The notes beneath the pieces are model-generated. The model searched no databases, had not been told where the DNA came from, and worked only from the letters and a program-made list of their open reading frames with translations. DNA of 64,000 bases from Flammeovirgaceae bacterium UBA7330 (GTDB lineage Bacteria > Bacteroidota > Bacteroidia > Cytophagales > Cyclobacteriaceae), in contig DKPQ01000014.1 in the NCBI GenBank assembly GCA_002471275.1, forward strand, positions 454,297 through 518,296. Direction: 5' to 3'. This document shows, one piece after another, positions 45,417 to 54,997 of this stretch. Each line of letters begins with the position of its first letter. Position 1 is the stretch's first letter. Both the position numbers and the translations under genes were made by a program.

Positions 45417-46262
45417 TCAGGATTTCTGTCCCCTTACCATGCGGTCTTTTCCATTCAGATCCAGCCTGGTTTCAATTGAAGTAAACTGGTAATCCTTCAT
45501 AAGACTGGCTACCTCCTGACCATATTTTTCATTGATCTCAAAGTATAGCCATCCTCCGGGATTGAGATGATCTATTGACACCTGACATATGGTCCGATAA
45601 AAGAGCAGCGGGTCCTGGTCCGGAACAAAAAGTGCCGTTCCTGGTTCATGATCCAATACATTCGGTCGCATCTCCGCCTTTTCATGCTCCAATATGTAAG
45701 GCGGATTGGAAACTATCAGACCAAATTTTTGATCTGGTATTTCGGATAGCACATCCACCTGCTTAAAGTGAATCTTGACTTCGTTGTCAGCAGCATTCTT
45801 CATCGCAACCTCTAGGGCACCCGCAGAAACATCCCAGGCATGAACCTCGCTCAAGGGATAGCTTTTAGCCAGCGCAATGGGAATACACCCGCTGCCAGTT
45901 CCGATATCTAAAATATTATTGGTGTGGTGATGGGCTTTAATGATCCAGTCTACTAACTCTTCGGTTTCCTGCCTGGGTATCAACACATGTTCGTTGACAG
46001 AAAGCTCAAGTCCATAAAATATCGTTTTCCCCAGGATATATTGAATAGGCTCATGAGCTAAAAGCCGCTTCAGAACTGTTGAAATTTCGTCGTTGATCTC
46101 TTCTGCTAGGGCAACAGGTTTTTCGATCAGAATATCCGTTTTACTCAGGCCAGTAACCTCCTCTAAAATGAGGTATGCAAAACTTTTTGCCTCTTCTGGA
46201 TCAAATGCAGTGGCAAGCTGATCACTAAGCTTCTTGAAAATTGTTTTTGCGTTGGAAAGCAT
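45417..46262 (-). CDS. prmC: Peptide chain release factor N5-glutamine methyltransferase
   Basis: A 281-residue PrmC/HemK enzyme. N-terminal helical bundle (about 1-80), SAM-binding motif ILDIGTGSGCIPIALA (about 116-131) and the signature VSNPPYI (about 184-190) that binds the target Gln. It methylates the GGQ glutamine of RF1 and RF2. It is convergent with the anti-sigma-like gene, 2 bases apart, and divergent from ribD with a 34-base spacer. Confidence 0.95.
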   Translation of the reverse strand: MLSNAKTIFKKLSDQLATAFDPEEAKSFAYLILEEVTGLSKTDILIEKPVALAEEINDEISTVLKRLLAHEPIQYILGKTIFYGLELSVNEHVLIPRQETEELVDWIIKAHHHTNNILDIGTGSGCIPIALAKSYPLSEVHAWDVSAGALEVAMKNAADNEVKIHFKQVDVLSEIPDQKFGLIVSNPPYILEHEKAEMRPNVLDHEPGTALFVPDQDPLLFYRTICQVSIDHLNPGGWLYFEINEKYGQEVASLMKDYQFTSIETRLDLNGKDRMVRGQKS

Positions 46263-46296
46263 GTTCGACGAAATATGGCGAATTTAGCGCTTCCAA

Positions 46297-47328
46297 ATGG
46301 ATTCAGCTTCTGATAAACGATTTATGCAGCGGGCAATACAACTTGCCTGGAATGGTCTTGGCCACGTAAGCCCCAATCCCATGGTAGGTTGTGTGGTGGT
46401 GGTAGACGGGAAAATCATTGGAGAAGGTTATCACCAAAAATATGGTGGACCACATGCAGAAGTCAATGCCATCACCAGTGTGGAAGATAAATCGCAACTA
46501 AGAAAGGCTACCGTCTATGTAACCTTAGAACCTTGTAGTCACCATGGAAAAACCCCTCCTTGTGCTGATCTTCTTATATCCCATCAGGTGAAGCGTGTGG
46601 TGGTGGCAGCCAGGGATCCGAATCCACTGGTCAACGGAAATGGCATCGAAAAGCTCAGGGCTGCAGGTATTGAAGTTGACTCAGGATTGTGCGAAGCTGA
46701 GGCAAAGGAAGAAAATGTCCGTTTCAATACCGTCTTCCTGAAAAAAAGACCTTACATCATTCTGAAATGGGCACAAACCAAAGATGGATTTATCGCCAGA
46801 CCTGATTATTCCAGCAAGTGGATCAGCAATCCGTTATCCAGGCAGCTGGTACATAAATGGCGAACCGAGGAAGATGCCATTCTCATAGGGAAAAATACGG
46901 CTATCTATGACAACCCGAGATTGACTTCCCGGGATTGGAAAGGAAAGGATCCTTTGAGAATTGTTTTGGATAGGAACAAGGCCCTTGATAAAAGTTTGAA
47001 TTTGTTTACAGATGAAAAACCCACCCTGGTTTACACTCTTCAATCACCTGAAAAACACAATCAGACTTCGTGGATTCAATTGAATGAAAATCATTTTCTG
47101 GAAGATCTTTTGACCAATCTACATGAACGGAAAATACAGTCGCTGATTGTTGAGGGTGGCCAGGCAACTCTTCAGGCGTTTATCGACAGAGGATTATGGG
47201 ATGAAGCCCGGGTTTTTATTGGTAATAATGTATTCAAGGATGGTATTTTAGCCCCAAAGATGACAATTGAAGCTACCTCGGAAACTAAAATCCTGGAAGA
47301 TCGATTAATGACCTATTACAACAAGTAA
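46297..47328 (+). CDS. ribD: Riboflavin biosynthesis deaminase/reductase
   Basis: A 343-residue bifunctional RibD. Deaminase domain about 1-145 with the zinc motifs HAEVNAI and PCSHHGKTPPCADLL; reductase domain about 150-343 with KWAQTKDGFIA, WRTEEDAILIGKNTA and LIVEGGQATLQAFID. It turns the pyrimidine product of GTP cyclohydrolase II into the ribityl precursor of riboflavin. No other rib gene is adjacent. The fRMsr gene follows after one base. Confidence 0.95.
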   Translation: MDSASDKRFMQRAIQLAWNGLGHVSPNPMVGCVVVVDGKIIGEGYHQKYGGPHAEVNAITSVEDKSQLRKATVYVTLEPCSHHGKTPPCADLLISHQVKRVVVAARDPNPLVNGNGIEKLRAAGIEVDSGLCEAEAKEENVRFNTVFLKKRPYIILKWAQTKDGFIARPDYSSKWISNPLSRQLVHKWRTEEDAILIGKNTAIYDNPRLTSRDWKGKDPLRIVLDRNKALDKSLNLFTDEKPTLVYTLQSPEKHNQTSWIQLNENHFLEDLLTNLHERKIQSLIVEGGQATLQAFIDRGLWDEARVFIGNNVFKDGILAPKMTIEATSETKILEDRLMTYYNK

Positions 47329-47329
47329 A

Positions 47330-47803
47330 ATGGAGACACTCAATCTAATCAAAACAGATAGCAGGGAAGAACAATATCAGTCCCTCGTGCCACAGGTCCG
47401 CGCACTTATTGGGGATGAACCCGATCTCATTGCCAACCTGGCTAACATTTCGGCAGCATTGAAAACCGCATTGGATTTCTACTGGATTGGGTTTTACCTG
47501 GTGAAAAACGATGAACTGGTACTGGGTCCGTTTCAGGGACCTATCGCCTGCACACGAATCGGTAAAGGAAAAGGTGTCTGCGGATCGGTTTGGGAGCGCA
47601 AGCAAACCCTTATTGTGCCAGACGTGGACCAGTTTCCGGGTCACATTGCGTGCAGCAGCGCTAGCAGGTCAGAGATCGTGATCCCCCTGATGAATAATGG
47701 TGAAGTGATGGGTGTGCTTGACATCGACAGTGATAAACAGGACGATTTTTCTGAGGTGGATGAAAAGTATCTGAAGCAGATCCTTGAAGGTTTGAGGTGG
47801 TGA
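47330..47803 (+). CDS. msrC: GAF-domain free methionine-(R)-sulfoxide reductase
   Basis: A 157-residue GAF protein. WIGFYLVKNDELVLGPFQG, GKGVCGSVWERKQTLIVPDV and HIACSSASRSEIVIPL contain the Cys residues used by fRMsr to reduce free methionine-R-sulfoxide. The final GVLDIDSDKQDDFSEVDE closes the GAF fold. It protects against oxidative damage in the cytoplasm. It starts one base after ribD and is probably co-transcribed. Confidence 0.9.
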   Translation: METLNLIKTDSREEQYQSLVPQVRALIGDEPDLIANLANISAALKTALDFYWIGFYLVKNDELVLGPFQGPIACTRIGKGKGVCGSVWERKQTLIVPDVDQFPGHIACSSASRSEIVIPLMNNGEVMGVLDIDSDKQDDFSEVDEKYLKQILEGLRW

Positions 47804-47843
47804 GCGCGTTTCTAAGTGAAAATATCAACGTTTTTATATCTCT

Positions 47844-48269
47844 ATGAACAAATACATCGATTCAAATCCCGAACTGGGGAAACAGTTTTACAAAGACTTT
47901 AATAGTAAGGGAAAAATAGTGATGCTGAACTTGCTCAGGTTCAAAAAAATTGCTGACTACACAGGTATTGAAGGCTTAAAACCTGAAAAGGACATCACTG
48001 GAAAGGATGCTTATGAGTTATACATGAAAAGCACCTTACCAATCCTGGAGAAGGCAGGAAGCCGGGTCTTGTTTCAAGGAGAAAGTAAAGGATTTTTAAT
48101 TGGACCAGAAGATATCATTTGGGATGCTGTTCTGCTGGTTGAACATGAATCCGTGACAAAATTTATAGAACTCTCTCAGAATCAGGAATACCTGAAAACT
48201 GCCGGGCATCGCCAAGCGGCCCTGGAAGATTCAAGGTTACTTCCAATCTCAGAAAACAGTGTTGGTTAG
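47844..48269 (+). CDS. DUF1330 domain protein
   Basis: A 141-residue protein of the dimeric alpha/beta barrel type. GKIVMLNLLRFKKIADY, DAYELYMKSTLPILEKAGSR and a DAVLLVEHESVTKFIELS stretch match DUF1330. No catalytic function is known. It lies 40 bases after the fRMsr gene on the same strand and converges with the sulfatase gene. Confidence 0.8.
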   Translation: MNKYIDSNPELGKQFYKDFNSKGKIVMLNLLRFKKIADYTGIEGLKPEKDITGKDAYELYMKSTLPILEKAGSRVLFQGESKGFLIGPEDIIWDAVLLVEHESVTKFIELSQNQEYLKTAGHRQAALEDSRLLPISENSVG

Positions 48270-48285
48270 AACATAAAGAGATATC

Positions 48286-50046
48286 CTACTTCTTCGTCAG
48301 CTTCACCCAAAGTGGGAAAATTGCCCCTCCTGATCCATCGGGATTGAAGAAAGGAATAAGATCACCGCTTTGCATTTCAGGAAGCGAAACATCTTCCATC
48401 ACCAGGATATCTGTTTCACCAAGGTCATACCGCATTCTGTTGATGACAGCGCCTGTCTCCAGGTTGAGTATGCCTTTTCCGATTACAGACTCGATAAACT
48501 TAAACTCTATATCATAAGTACCCTCCATGATGGAGACAACCCACTTACCAAAAACATTTGTCTGTCGCCAAACCCCTCTTTCTCCGGAAGCGTCATTGCG
48601 ATTGAGGTAGATGGGGTTTTCATATGCTGTCCCAATGATAATGGGGCTCTGATTTACCAAATGGGGTGACTTTGTCAATTCTGAAAGTTTCCGGTCCAGC
48701 TCATCCTTGAGTTCCAGCGCCAAAGTGGTATTGCTCATGACCAAATTGTTTTGCTCATACGGATCTTTCTCCAGGTCAAAGAGCTCAAAACCTTCGATAT
48801 CCGAACCATAAGAAGTATGTCCAACCAATTTTTTATTACCAACCTGTTGAGCTATGTTTTCATACCGCTCAGGATACTTTCTGGTCCAGTAAAAAAACAG
48901 TGAGCGCTCCTCATCCCATGCGGTTTTGCTGCCATCCATCAAAGGTAAGAGGCTTTGCCCATCCAGGTTCAAGTCAGTAGGCAGATCAACTTGACACAAG
49001 TCAGCAAGTGTGGGTAATACGTCAATATGCGCAGCGTTTACTCTAATATCCTGACTCTTTTTGAGGGCTTGAGGATATCTTATATAAAATGGAACCCTCA
49101 CTCCTCCCTGATACACAGAACCTTTACGGGCACGAAAACCCCCGGTATACCTATACTGTTGTGGTCCATTGTCCGTCATGAAGATCACGATGGTATTTTT
49201 CTCCAGTTTCAGCTTCTTCAACTCGTGCAGGATCATTCCCACATTGTCGTCGATGTTGGTGACCATACCGTAGACCTTTCTGGCGGCTTCTTTGTCCTGC
49301 TCAGACATCTTGGGCATAGGTTTGTCTCCACCTCTGAATGGTGCTTCAGGATCCACATCCTTGTACATGTCGTAATATTTCTGTGGTAACTGAAGTGGCG
49401 TATGCGGAGCATTAAATGCGAGGTAGCAAAAGAATGGGTTGTCTTTGTTCTCCCTGATAAATGATAAGGCTTCACTGGCAAATATATCCGAGCAATATCC
49501 CTGGTAATCTTCCATTTCATTGTTATGCCAGAGAGTCGGATCAAAATAGCTGCTGTCAAATTTGAAGTATGTGGTGAAGTCCCCGGGTTGTCCCATACCC
49601 CCCGCCAGATGGATCAATGACTCATCAAATCCCTGATCGGAAGGACGGGAAGGGTAATTATCCCCAAGATGCCACTTGCCAAAAATTCCTGTCTTGTAGT
49701 TGGCTTCTTTCAACACCTCCGCAATCGTGACCTCATCAGTTGACATGATAGCCCCCCCATTGTAGGTATCATGCACACCCGTCCGTAAGGAATACCTGCC
49801 AGTCATCAAACTGGAACGCGTTGGCGCACATACCGGAGAAACGTAGAAATTTGTAAGCCTTACACTTTCTTTGGCCAACCGATCGAGGTTGGGTGTTTTC
49901 ACCACTGGATTGCCATGGTATCCGATGTCCCCGTAGCCCTGGTCATCCGTGATAATCAGGATTACATTAGGGCGCTCCTGAGAGACTGCCCGCCAACAGG
50001 AAAAAAGTACAAACAGCACAAAGATTGTTCTCATCATCATCATCAT
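48286..50046 (-). CDS. Secreted type I sulfatase (arylsulfatase family)
   Basis: A 586-residue sulfatase. A signal peptide follows a run of five ATG codons at the start; the true initiator among them is unclear. Metal-binding aspartates are in IITDDQGYGD (about 34-35); the formylglycine site is VCAPTRSSLMTGRY with Cys73 (C-x-P-x-R), which needs an FGE-type maturase not seen here. KWHLGD and TDNGP complete the site. It removes sulfate from a glycan or aryl ester in the periplasm. The next gene upstream, GH88-like, suggests a sulfated uronic acid polysaccharide. Confidence 0.93.
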   Translation of the reverse strand: MMMMMRTIFVLFVLFSCWRAVSQERPNVILIITDDQGYGDIGYHGNPVVKTPNLDRLAKESVRLTNFYVSPVCAPTRSSLMTGRYSLRTGVHDTYNGGAIMSTDEVTIAEVLKEANYKTGIFGKWHLGDNYPSRPSDQGFDESLIHLAGGMGQPGDFTTYFKFDSSYFDPTLWHNNEMEDYQGYCSDIFASEALSFIRENKDNPFFCYLAFNAPHTPLQLPQKYYDMYKDVDPEAPFRGGDKPMPKMSEQDKEAARKVYGMVTNIDDNVGMILHELKKLKLEKNTIVIFMTDNGPQQYRYTGGFRARKGSVYQGGVRVPFYIRYPQALKKSQDIRVNAAHIDVLPTLADLCQVDLPTDLNLDGQSLLPLMDGSKTAWDEERSLFFYWTRKYPERYENIAQQVGNKKLVGHTSYGSDIEGFELFDLEKDPYEQNNLVMSNTTLALELKDELDRKLSELTKSPHLVNQSPIIIGTAYENPIYLNRNDASGERGVWRQTNVFGKWVVSIMEGTYDIEFKFIESVIGKGILNLETGAVINRMRYDLGETDILVMEDVSLPEMQSGDLIPFFNPDGSGGAIFPLWVKLTKK

Positions 50047-50073
50047 CAGGTATTTTGGGTTTTCCGATCTCGT

Positions 50074-51429
50074 TTACTTGAAAAACTTATAAGGCGATTC
50101 ACCTTTCAACATCTTCCATGCCATCAGACACACTTCTGTCATATGATAATCACCCCACATGCATGATTCTCCATAAGGTATTTTTGATCCCTTAGGGATG
50201 TAATCCCAGTTATTTGGCCGGTGGTATATGCCATGAAGTAAGATGCCCTCGTGTGAGGGTGCCGAAGAAATATACGGCTCCTTCAGCAACGTATTTAAGC
50301 TATTCAAAGCTGCTTTCTTGTATTTTTCAGCTGCTGCGGCATCCTCTTTGCTCAATAAACCGGCCAACCTTAAAAGACCCTGTGCACCGATAGCAGTTGC
50401 AGAGCTATCCACTGGTTCAAAATCATTGTAGGGATCAGACGGCTTGTTCAGATAGTCTCCCAGTTTATGCAATTGCGGAGCTCCAGTATCCCAGTAGGGC
50501 ACTCCATCAGGAGGTGTATTTTTGATAAAGAAATCGCAGGTAGCTTTGGCAGCTTTCATGAACGTAGCTTCTACTTCCGCCCTGTTTTCAAACTGAAGAT
50601 TTTCCTCACGGATAAACTCAAGCATCTCAGTAAATCCAGCCATGGCCCAGGCTAGTCCACGAGTCCAGGTAGTAAACCCTGAAAATCCCTGCTGAGAGTT
50701 GGGGCATCTGTAGCGACCATCATTCATATTGAATACTGACTCATGAGCAGTCCGCCCCCACTCATCATAGGTGCGATCAGTCTCCCCATAAAATATTCCA
50801 TATTTGGCCGTGGCCAGACCATGCTTGATGGCCCGGTCCAACATGTCGATTTTCTGATCATTCTCTCCATACAGCTGATGTCCCAGCTTGGTAGCCATGA
50901 GTAAAACCCTGCAAGACCTGATGGTATCTACAAACAAAGAATGCGGTCCATTGAATGAATAGATGAATCCTCCATCCGCTATTTGAGACCATCTTCTGGC
51001 CTGCACGGAAGCAGACATCTTGATGGCCAGCTCATAATATTCTTTTTCGTATGCTTCGAGATCGGTCTTACTCTGGTTTCCAAGGCGAAGCAAATTGCCA
51101 TAGGTACTGATGGTATTGAATCCATGATCATGAACTCCAAAATGGCTCAGGTGAGCAGGCATTTTGGCTTTAATATCTTCTTTTGCTTTTCCAAGTAGAT
51201 CGATGGCCCCGGTGGCATCAAATATCAAAAGTGGGATACCAAACTGAAATCCCTGGGTCCAATCCGTCCATCCCTGTGGAACATACTTTCCCGCTTTGGT
51301 AATTACAGGAGAGCCGGTATCACTCTTGTAGTTTTTTCTTAATAACTCAGTCTTATTTGCAGCAAGGGTCCAAAATTTTTCAAGGGGTGCTTTTAGATCT
51401 TCTAAAGCAATTTCTTTTAGATCAATCAT
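50074..51429 (-). CDS. GH88-type unsaturated glucuronyl hydrolase
   Basis: A 451-residue (alpha/alpha)6-barrel enzyme. GVHDHGFNTISTYG (about 97-110), GFIYSFNG, WTRGLAWAMAGFTEML (about 246-261) and VDSSATAIGAQGLLRL (about 342-357) match family GH88, which hydrates the 4,5-unsaturated uronic acid left by polysaccharide lyases and so releases it. No signal peptide is seen, so it is probably cytoplasmic. It is transcribed just before the sulfatase gene (27-base gap). No lyase is present in the window. Confidence 0.88.
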   Translation of the reverse strand: MIDLKEIALEDLKAPLEKFWTLAANKTELLRKNYKSDTGSPVITKAGKYVPQGWTDWTQGFQFGIPLLIFDATGAIDLLGKAKEDIKAKMPAHLSHFGVHDHGFNTISTYGNLLRLGNQSKTDLEAYEKEYYELAIKMSASVQARRWSQIADGGFIYSFNGPHSLFVDTIRSCRVLLMATKLGHQLYGENDQKIDMLDRAIKHGLATAKYGIFYGETDRTYDEWGRTAHESVFNMNDGRYRCPNSQQGFSGFTTWTRGLAWAMAGFTEMLEFIREENLQFENRAEVEATFMKAAKATCDFFIKNTPPDGVPYWDTGAPQLHKLGDYLNKPSDPYNDFEPVDSSATAIGAQGLLRLAGLLSKEDAAAAEKYKKAALNSLNTLLKEPYISSAPSHEGILLHGIYHRPNNWDYIPKGSKIPYGESCMWGDYHMTEVCLMAWKMLKGESPYKFFK

Positions 51430-51511
51430 AGGTACTTCTTAGGCTATCGTTATTTAAAATTGTAACTCAATAAATGAATGGAAATTACTATCTACCGCAA
51501 TAAGGGAGCCC

Positions 51512-52297
51512 TTAAAGGTTCCTTTTCACAGCTTCCCAATCAATCTCCAAATCTATTGGATTAAAACTTTCATCAACGGGATATTCGAGGGATTCTTTGA
51601 TCCGCTTGTTCAAATTAGGATGAGACATCAGGAATTCCAATCGTTCATCGTACCCTCCATATTTTTCTTTGATCCTCCTAAAAATGGAAGCCACATACCT
51701 GGGACTGATACGAGCCTTTTCAAGGGTATTCATGGCAAACTGATCTGCTTCAGATTCTTGTGACCTGTCAAATGCACTGGATACGGTAGCGCGAGCTATT
51801 TCGCTTACAAGCACAGGATCACCCCCACTAAGTACGGAAAACAAGACTGTCACACCAATTTCTTTCACCAACTTATTGACGACATGTCTTTCTTCCACGT
51901 GACCAATTTCATGTGCCAGGACTGCAGCCAGCTCCTCCGGCTCTGCTGCCATCTCAATCATCCCGGAGAATATAAAGATGTGACCGCCCAGGGTAGCAAA
52001 AGCATTGACCTGCTCCTCCTTTACGACATAAAATGAATAGTCATATACTGTGGGCCCGACAGCGCTTAATAACTTATGCTTTATTTTGTAAATGGCGTCA
52101 TTGATGGTGTCTGAGTTGATCACAGTATAATTGTCGAGTACTTCTTTGGCCAGCAGGTCTCCAAGCTCCATCTCTGTCTCAACAGAAACGGCGATTTCAG
52201 GTGCCTCAGGTACAGGACGTAACAAGGTGATCCCCACCCAAACCAGCAAAAATACGCCGATCACAATCAGTAACTCCTTATAGATCTTTTGAATCAT
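51512..52297 (-). CDS. M48-family metalloprotease
   Basis: A 261-residue protease. One N-terminal membrane helix (about 8-26), then the zinc motif HEIGH (129-133) followed by VEERH, and the third-ligand region SQESEADQFAMNTL. It resembles BepA/LoiP-type periplasmic quality-control proteases. A TM anchor should hold it at the inner membrane facing the periplasm. It follows two small membrane protein genes on the same strand, 6 bases after the DUF4870-type gene. Confidence 0.9.
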   Translation of the reverse strand: MIQKIYKELLIVIGVFLLVWVGITLLRPVPEAPEIAVSVETEMELGDLLAKEVLDNYTVINSDTINDAIYKIKHKLLSAVGPTVYDYSFYVVKEEQVNAFATLGGHIFIFSGMIEMAAEPEELAAVLAHEIGHVEERHVVNKLVKEIGVTVLFSVLSGGDPVLVSEIARATVSSAFDRSQESEADQFAMNTLEKARISPRYVASIFRRIKEKYGGYDERLEFLMSHPNLNKRIKESLEYPVDESFNPIDLEIDWEAVKRNL

Positions 52298-52303
52298 AAA
52301 AAC

Positions 52304-52831
52304 TTAAGCTGGGGGTTGATTACGAAATGGTTTTGATTCCTCTCTTTTCTTGTAAGCAAAGTGATAAGCCAGTTTTCCAAAGAAAATAAAATAATACATC
52401 CGGCCTTTGCGGGCGTATACTGCACCGACAATGCTAAAGATCACATAGATGAGGTTGGCAGCCACCACCACATAGATATATCCCCAGTACACATCACCGA
52501 CAGTTGCAAAGTCAGAGGCAAAGGATTCGTCACTCAGGAACGAGCCATCCTGAAACAGAATTTTAAGTGTCCAGAAAACAAGCCCTGCATTTAGGATGGT
52601 GGTTGGGATTTGGGAATATAGGGATTGCAACGAATGAAACTCAATGAACCGGCTTTTGGCGCGGTTGGTGAAGTAATAGATCAACGCGGCAATAAGATTA
52701 ATAATTGGTAACGGGAGACCAGCGGCGAGGGCAGCAAACATCATCAGGTAAGCACCCATAGCATCTTCACGGTCTCTGGTAGGAATATCATCCGGCTGCT
52801 CTACCGGATGATATAGTTCTTCATTTGTCAT
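52304..52831 (-). CDS. DUF4870-type membrane protein
   Basis: A 175-residue membrane protein with four helices. LMMFAALAAGLPLPIINLIA, SRFIEFHSLQSL and a final IYVIFSIVGAVYARKGRMYY are typical of DUF4870. The function is unknown. It sits between the DUF4389-type gene (2-base gap) and the M48 protease gene, suggesting a small envelope operon. Confidence 0.75.
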   Translation of the reverse strand: MTNEELYHPVEQPDDIPTRDREDAMGAYLMMFAALAAGLPLPIINLIAALIYYFTNRAKSRFIEFHSLQSLYSQIPTTILNAGLVFWTLKILFQDGSFLSDESFASDFATVGDVYWGYIYVVVAANLIYVIFSIVGAVYARKGRMYYFIFFGKLAYHFAYKKREESKPFRNQPPA

Positions 52832-52833
52832 TT

Positions 52834-53421
52834 TCAGTCAGGTTGTCCGGAGAATGGAGGGTATTTGTCATTCATAAATCCCAGATAGATATTTACCCGG
52901 GTGCTCCATCGAATGGTATTGGTATTGAAAGTATGCCAGCTCTCAGGGTATTTGCCGGTGAACAACACCACCCAGAAAGCAATAAAGGAAAGGATAGCTC
53001 CCCAAATAAGCCTGAAGAACAAAATAAATCCATGAGGCAAACCAACATAAATAGCTCCAAAAAGTAGTTTAACAATCGCCAATCCACGGCTTAATGATTC
53101 AGGATAGGGAACTTCCAGAGAAGTCTGATCGTCTGTACCATGGATACCAAAGGCTGGGTAGCCATCGCTTAGATTCCATATTCTGGCATTCACACGGATA
53201 TTCCAGCGCATAACACCCACCTGAAACTCGAAAAAGCTCTCGGGGTATCTTCCGGTAAAAAGAATGGCCCAAAAAGAGATAAACTGTAGTATCGCTGACC
53301 AGATACCTACAAAAAACAAAAGGAAAAAGTGTGGGATCCCGATGTAAAAGAATCCAAAGATGGTTCTCAGGAGCAACTCACCTCGTGAGTAATTCTCCTG
53401 ATGCTTAATTGTTAAGGTCAT
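52834..53421 (-). CDS. DUF4389-type membrane protein with tandem repeat
   Basis: A 195-residue protein with two homologous halves. Each carries a helix pair and the WxxLFTGxYPESxxxF motif: WAILFTGRYPESFFEF (about 51-66) and WVVLFTGKYPESWHTF (about 148-163), followed by RWNIRVNARI or RWSTRVNIYL. This is the DUF4389 module present twice. Function unknown; it leads the DUF4870/M48 group. Confidence 0.8.
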   Translation of the reverse strand: MTLTIKHQENYSRGELLLRTIFGFFYIGIPHFFLLFFVGIWSAILQFISFWAILFTGRYPESFFEFQVGVMRWNIRVNARIWNLSDGYPAFGIHGTDDQTSLEVPYPESLSRGLAIVKLLFGAIYVGLPHGFILFFRLIWGAILSFIAFWVVLFTGKYPESWHTFNTNTIRWSTRVNIYLGFMNDKYPPFSGQPD

Positions 53422-53509
53422 TTAATGAATAAATTAGGTTAAGATTAGCACATTAAGTTATCTCTAATGATTGAATAAAGCAATTCCAATCTTTTACTCA
53501 ATCCTCAGA

Positions 53510-54166
53510 TCACTTCAATTCTGCCAGCACCGTTTGACCACAATCGGTTGTATCCCCAATCTTTACCTTGATATCCGCGTCCAGGGGTAAATACACATCT
53601 ACACGACTTCCAAACCTGATAAAACCCAATTCAGAACCATTGTCCACCAAATCACCCACCTTAGGGTAAAACCGGATCCTCCTGGCCACAGCTCCTGCGA
53701 TTTGTCTGATCAGCATCTTTTTGCCATTAGCCAATTCGAAACCAATGGATGTTCGTTCATTGTCGGTGCTCGACTTGGGATGCCAGGCTACCAGGTACTT
53801 ACCAGGATGATATTTGAAATAGCTAATCTTCCCTTTGAAAGGACTCCGGTTTACATGCACGTTGAGGGGAGACATGAAAATAGAGATTTGAATCCGTTCT
53901 TCCTTAAGGTACTCTTCCTCCCTCGTTTTCTCAATGACCACCACTTTGCCTTCAGCAGGAGCCAGCACCTGATCCGGTAACTGTGAGGTGGGGACTTCAG
54001 GATTTCTAAAAAACCGAACGATCAGAATCCAAAAGATGACTGCAGCAGCTGCCAACAGGTATTGGACGATCGCGATGGGAATGAAGTAATATAGTATTGC
54101 ATAAAGTAAGCCGATCAGCACTGCTGAAACCGGAATGATAATATACCCTTCTTTATGTATTCTCAT
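53510..54166 (-). CDS. psd: Phosphatidylserine decarboxylase proenzyme
   Basis: A 218-residue short-form PSD. Two N-terminal membrane helices (about 8-50), catalytic core with APAEGKVV and MSPLNVHVNRSP, and the cleavage site RFGSRVD, where Ser187 becomes the pyruvoyl group. It converts phosphatidylserine to phosphatidylethanolamine in the inner membrane. It lies 12 bases after cdsA in one phospholipid operon. Confidence 0.95.
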   Translation of the reverse strand: MRIHKEGYIIIPVSAVLIGLLYAILYYFIPIAIVQYLLAAAAVIFWILIVRFFRNPEVPTSQLPDQVLAPAEGKVVVIEKTREEEYLKEERIQISIFMSPLNVHVNRSPFKGKISYFKYHPGKYLVAWHPKSSTDNERTSIGFELANGKKMLIRQIAGAVARRIRFYPKVGDLVDNGSELGFIRFGSRVDVYLPLDADIKVKIGDTTDCGQTVLAELK

Positions 54167-54178
54167 GGGGTGAATAAA

Positions 54179-54997
54179 TTAAAAAAGCTTAAGGAAAACA
54201 ACGATAAATGGAACAGAAAGGATCAAACTATCGAAGCGATCCAGAAAGCCTCCATGACCGGGAATAATGCTTCCCGAATCCTTGATCTCCATAGATCGCT
54301 TAAACAAAGACTCTACCAGGTCTCCATAGGTACCCGCTATTACCACAATCATGGCTACACTGAGCCATTGCCACAGCAGCAGGTCCTTATAGAAATGAGA
54401 CATCCCATAGGCCATCAGCAGGGCAACTACTGCTCCACCCAGGGCACCCTCCCATGACTTTTTGGGAGAGATCCTTTCGAAGAGCTTGGTCTTTCCAAAC
54501 CTGATCCCGGCAAAATACGCACCGGTATCGCTAGACCAGATGATCATCATAAGCCCTAGCATGATCTGATAGCTATAATAACCGTGATAAAACACCACCA
54601 CATTCATCAACGCAAAGGGTAGGGCCACATACGTAATGCCCAGGTAGAACAATGCAATATTGATAAACGGAGAGGTATCGTTGCGCTTGTATAGCTTGAT
54701 CAGAAATACAAGAGATGCCAACGGGAAGATCGCATAATAGTACCGGGGATCCAGGTGGTTCTTTTCAATAAAAAATGAAAAGCAAAAAATAATGGTGCCC
54801 AGGATCACACCGAGCAACCGAATCGGCAAATAACTCCTCAGTTTCACCAATCGATAAAACTCCCACTGTGAAAAAATGCTTATGGCCAGAAAAATAATGA
54901 AGTAGGACCACTCACCAATGAGTAATGAAGACACAATGACCGTTGCTCCTGCCAGGGCCGATAGTACCCTTTTGTATAAATCTGTAAATTTTGTCAA
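54179..54997 (-). CDS. cdsA: Phosphatidate cytidylyltransferase
   Basis: A 272-residue membrane protein with about eight helices. The CDP-diglyceride synthetase signature appears near the C-terminus: KRSMEIKDSGSIIPGHGGFL and DRFDSL. ISPKKSWEGALGG is the preceding conserved loop. It makes CDP-diacylglycerol from CTP and phosphatidate. It overlaps the DUF2007 gene by 4 bases. Confidence 0.95.
   Translation of the reverse strand: MTKFTDLYKRVLSALAGATVIVSSLLIGEWSYFIIFLAISIFSQWEFYRLVKLRSYLPIRLLGVILGTIIFCFSFFIEKNHLDPRYYYAIFPLASLVFLIKLYKRNDTSPFINIALFYLGITYVALPFALMNVVVFYHGYYSYQIMLGLMMIIWSSDTGAYFAGIRFGKTKLFERISPKKSWEGALGGAVVALLMAYGMSHFYKDLLLWQWLSVAMIVVIAGTYGDLVESLFKRSMEIKDSGSIIPGHGGFLDRFDSLILSVPFIVVFLKLF

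Noticed and set aside
45411..45438. Possible bidirectional terminator between the anti-sigma-like gene and prmC
   Set aside because: The GTAAGG/CCTTAC arms are short and the inner pairing is poor, so I do not list it.
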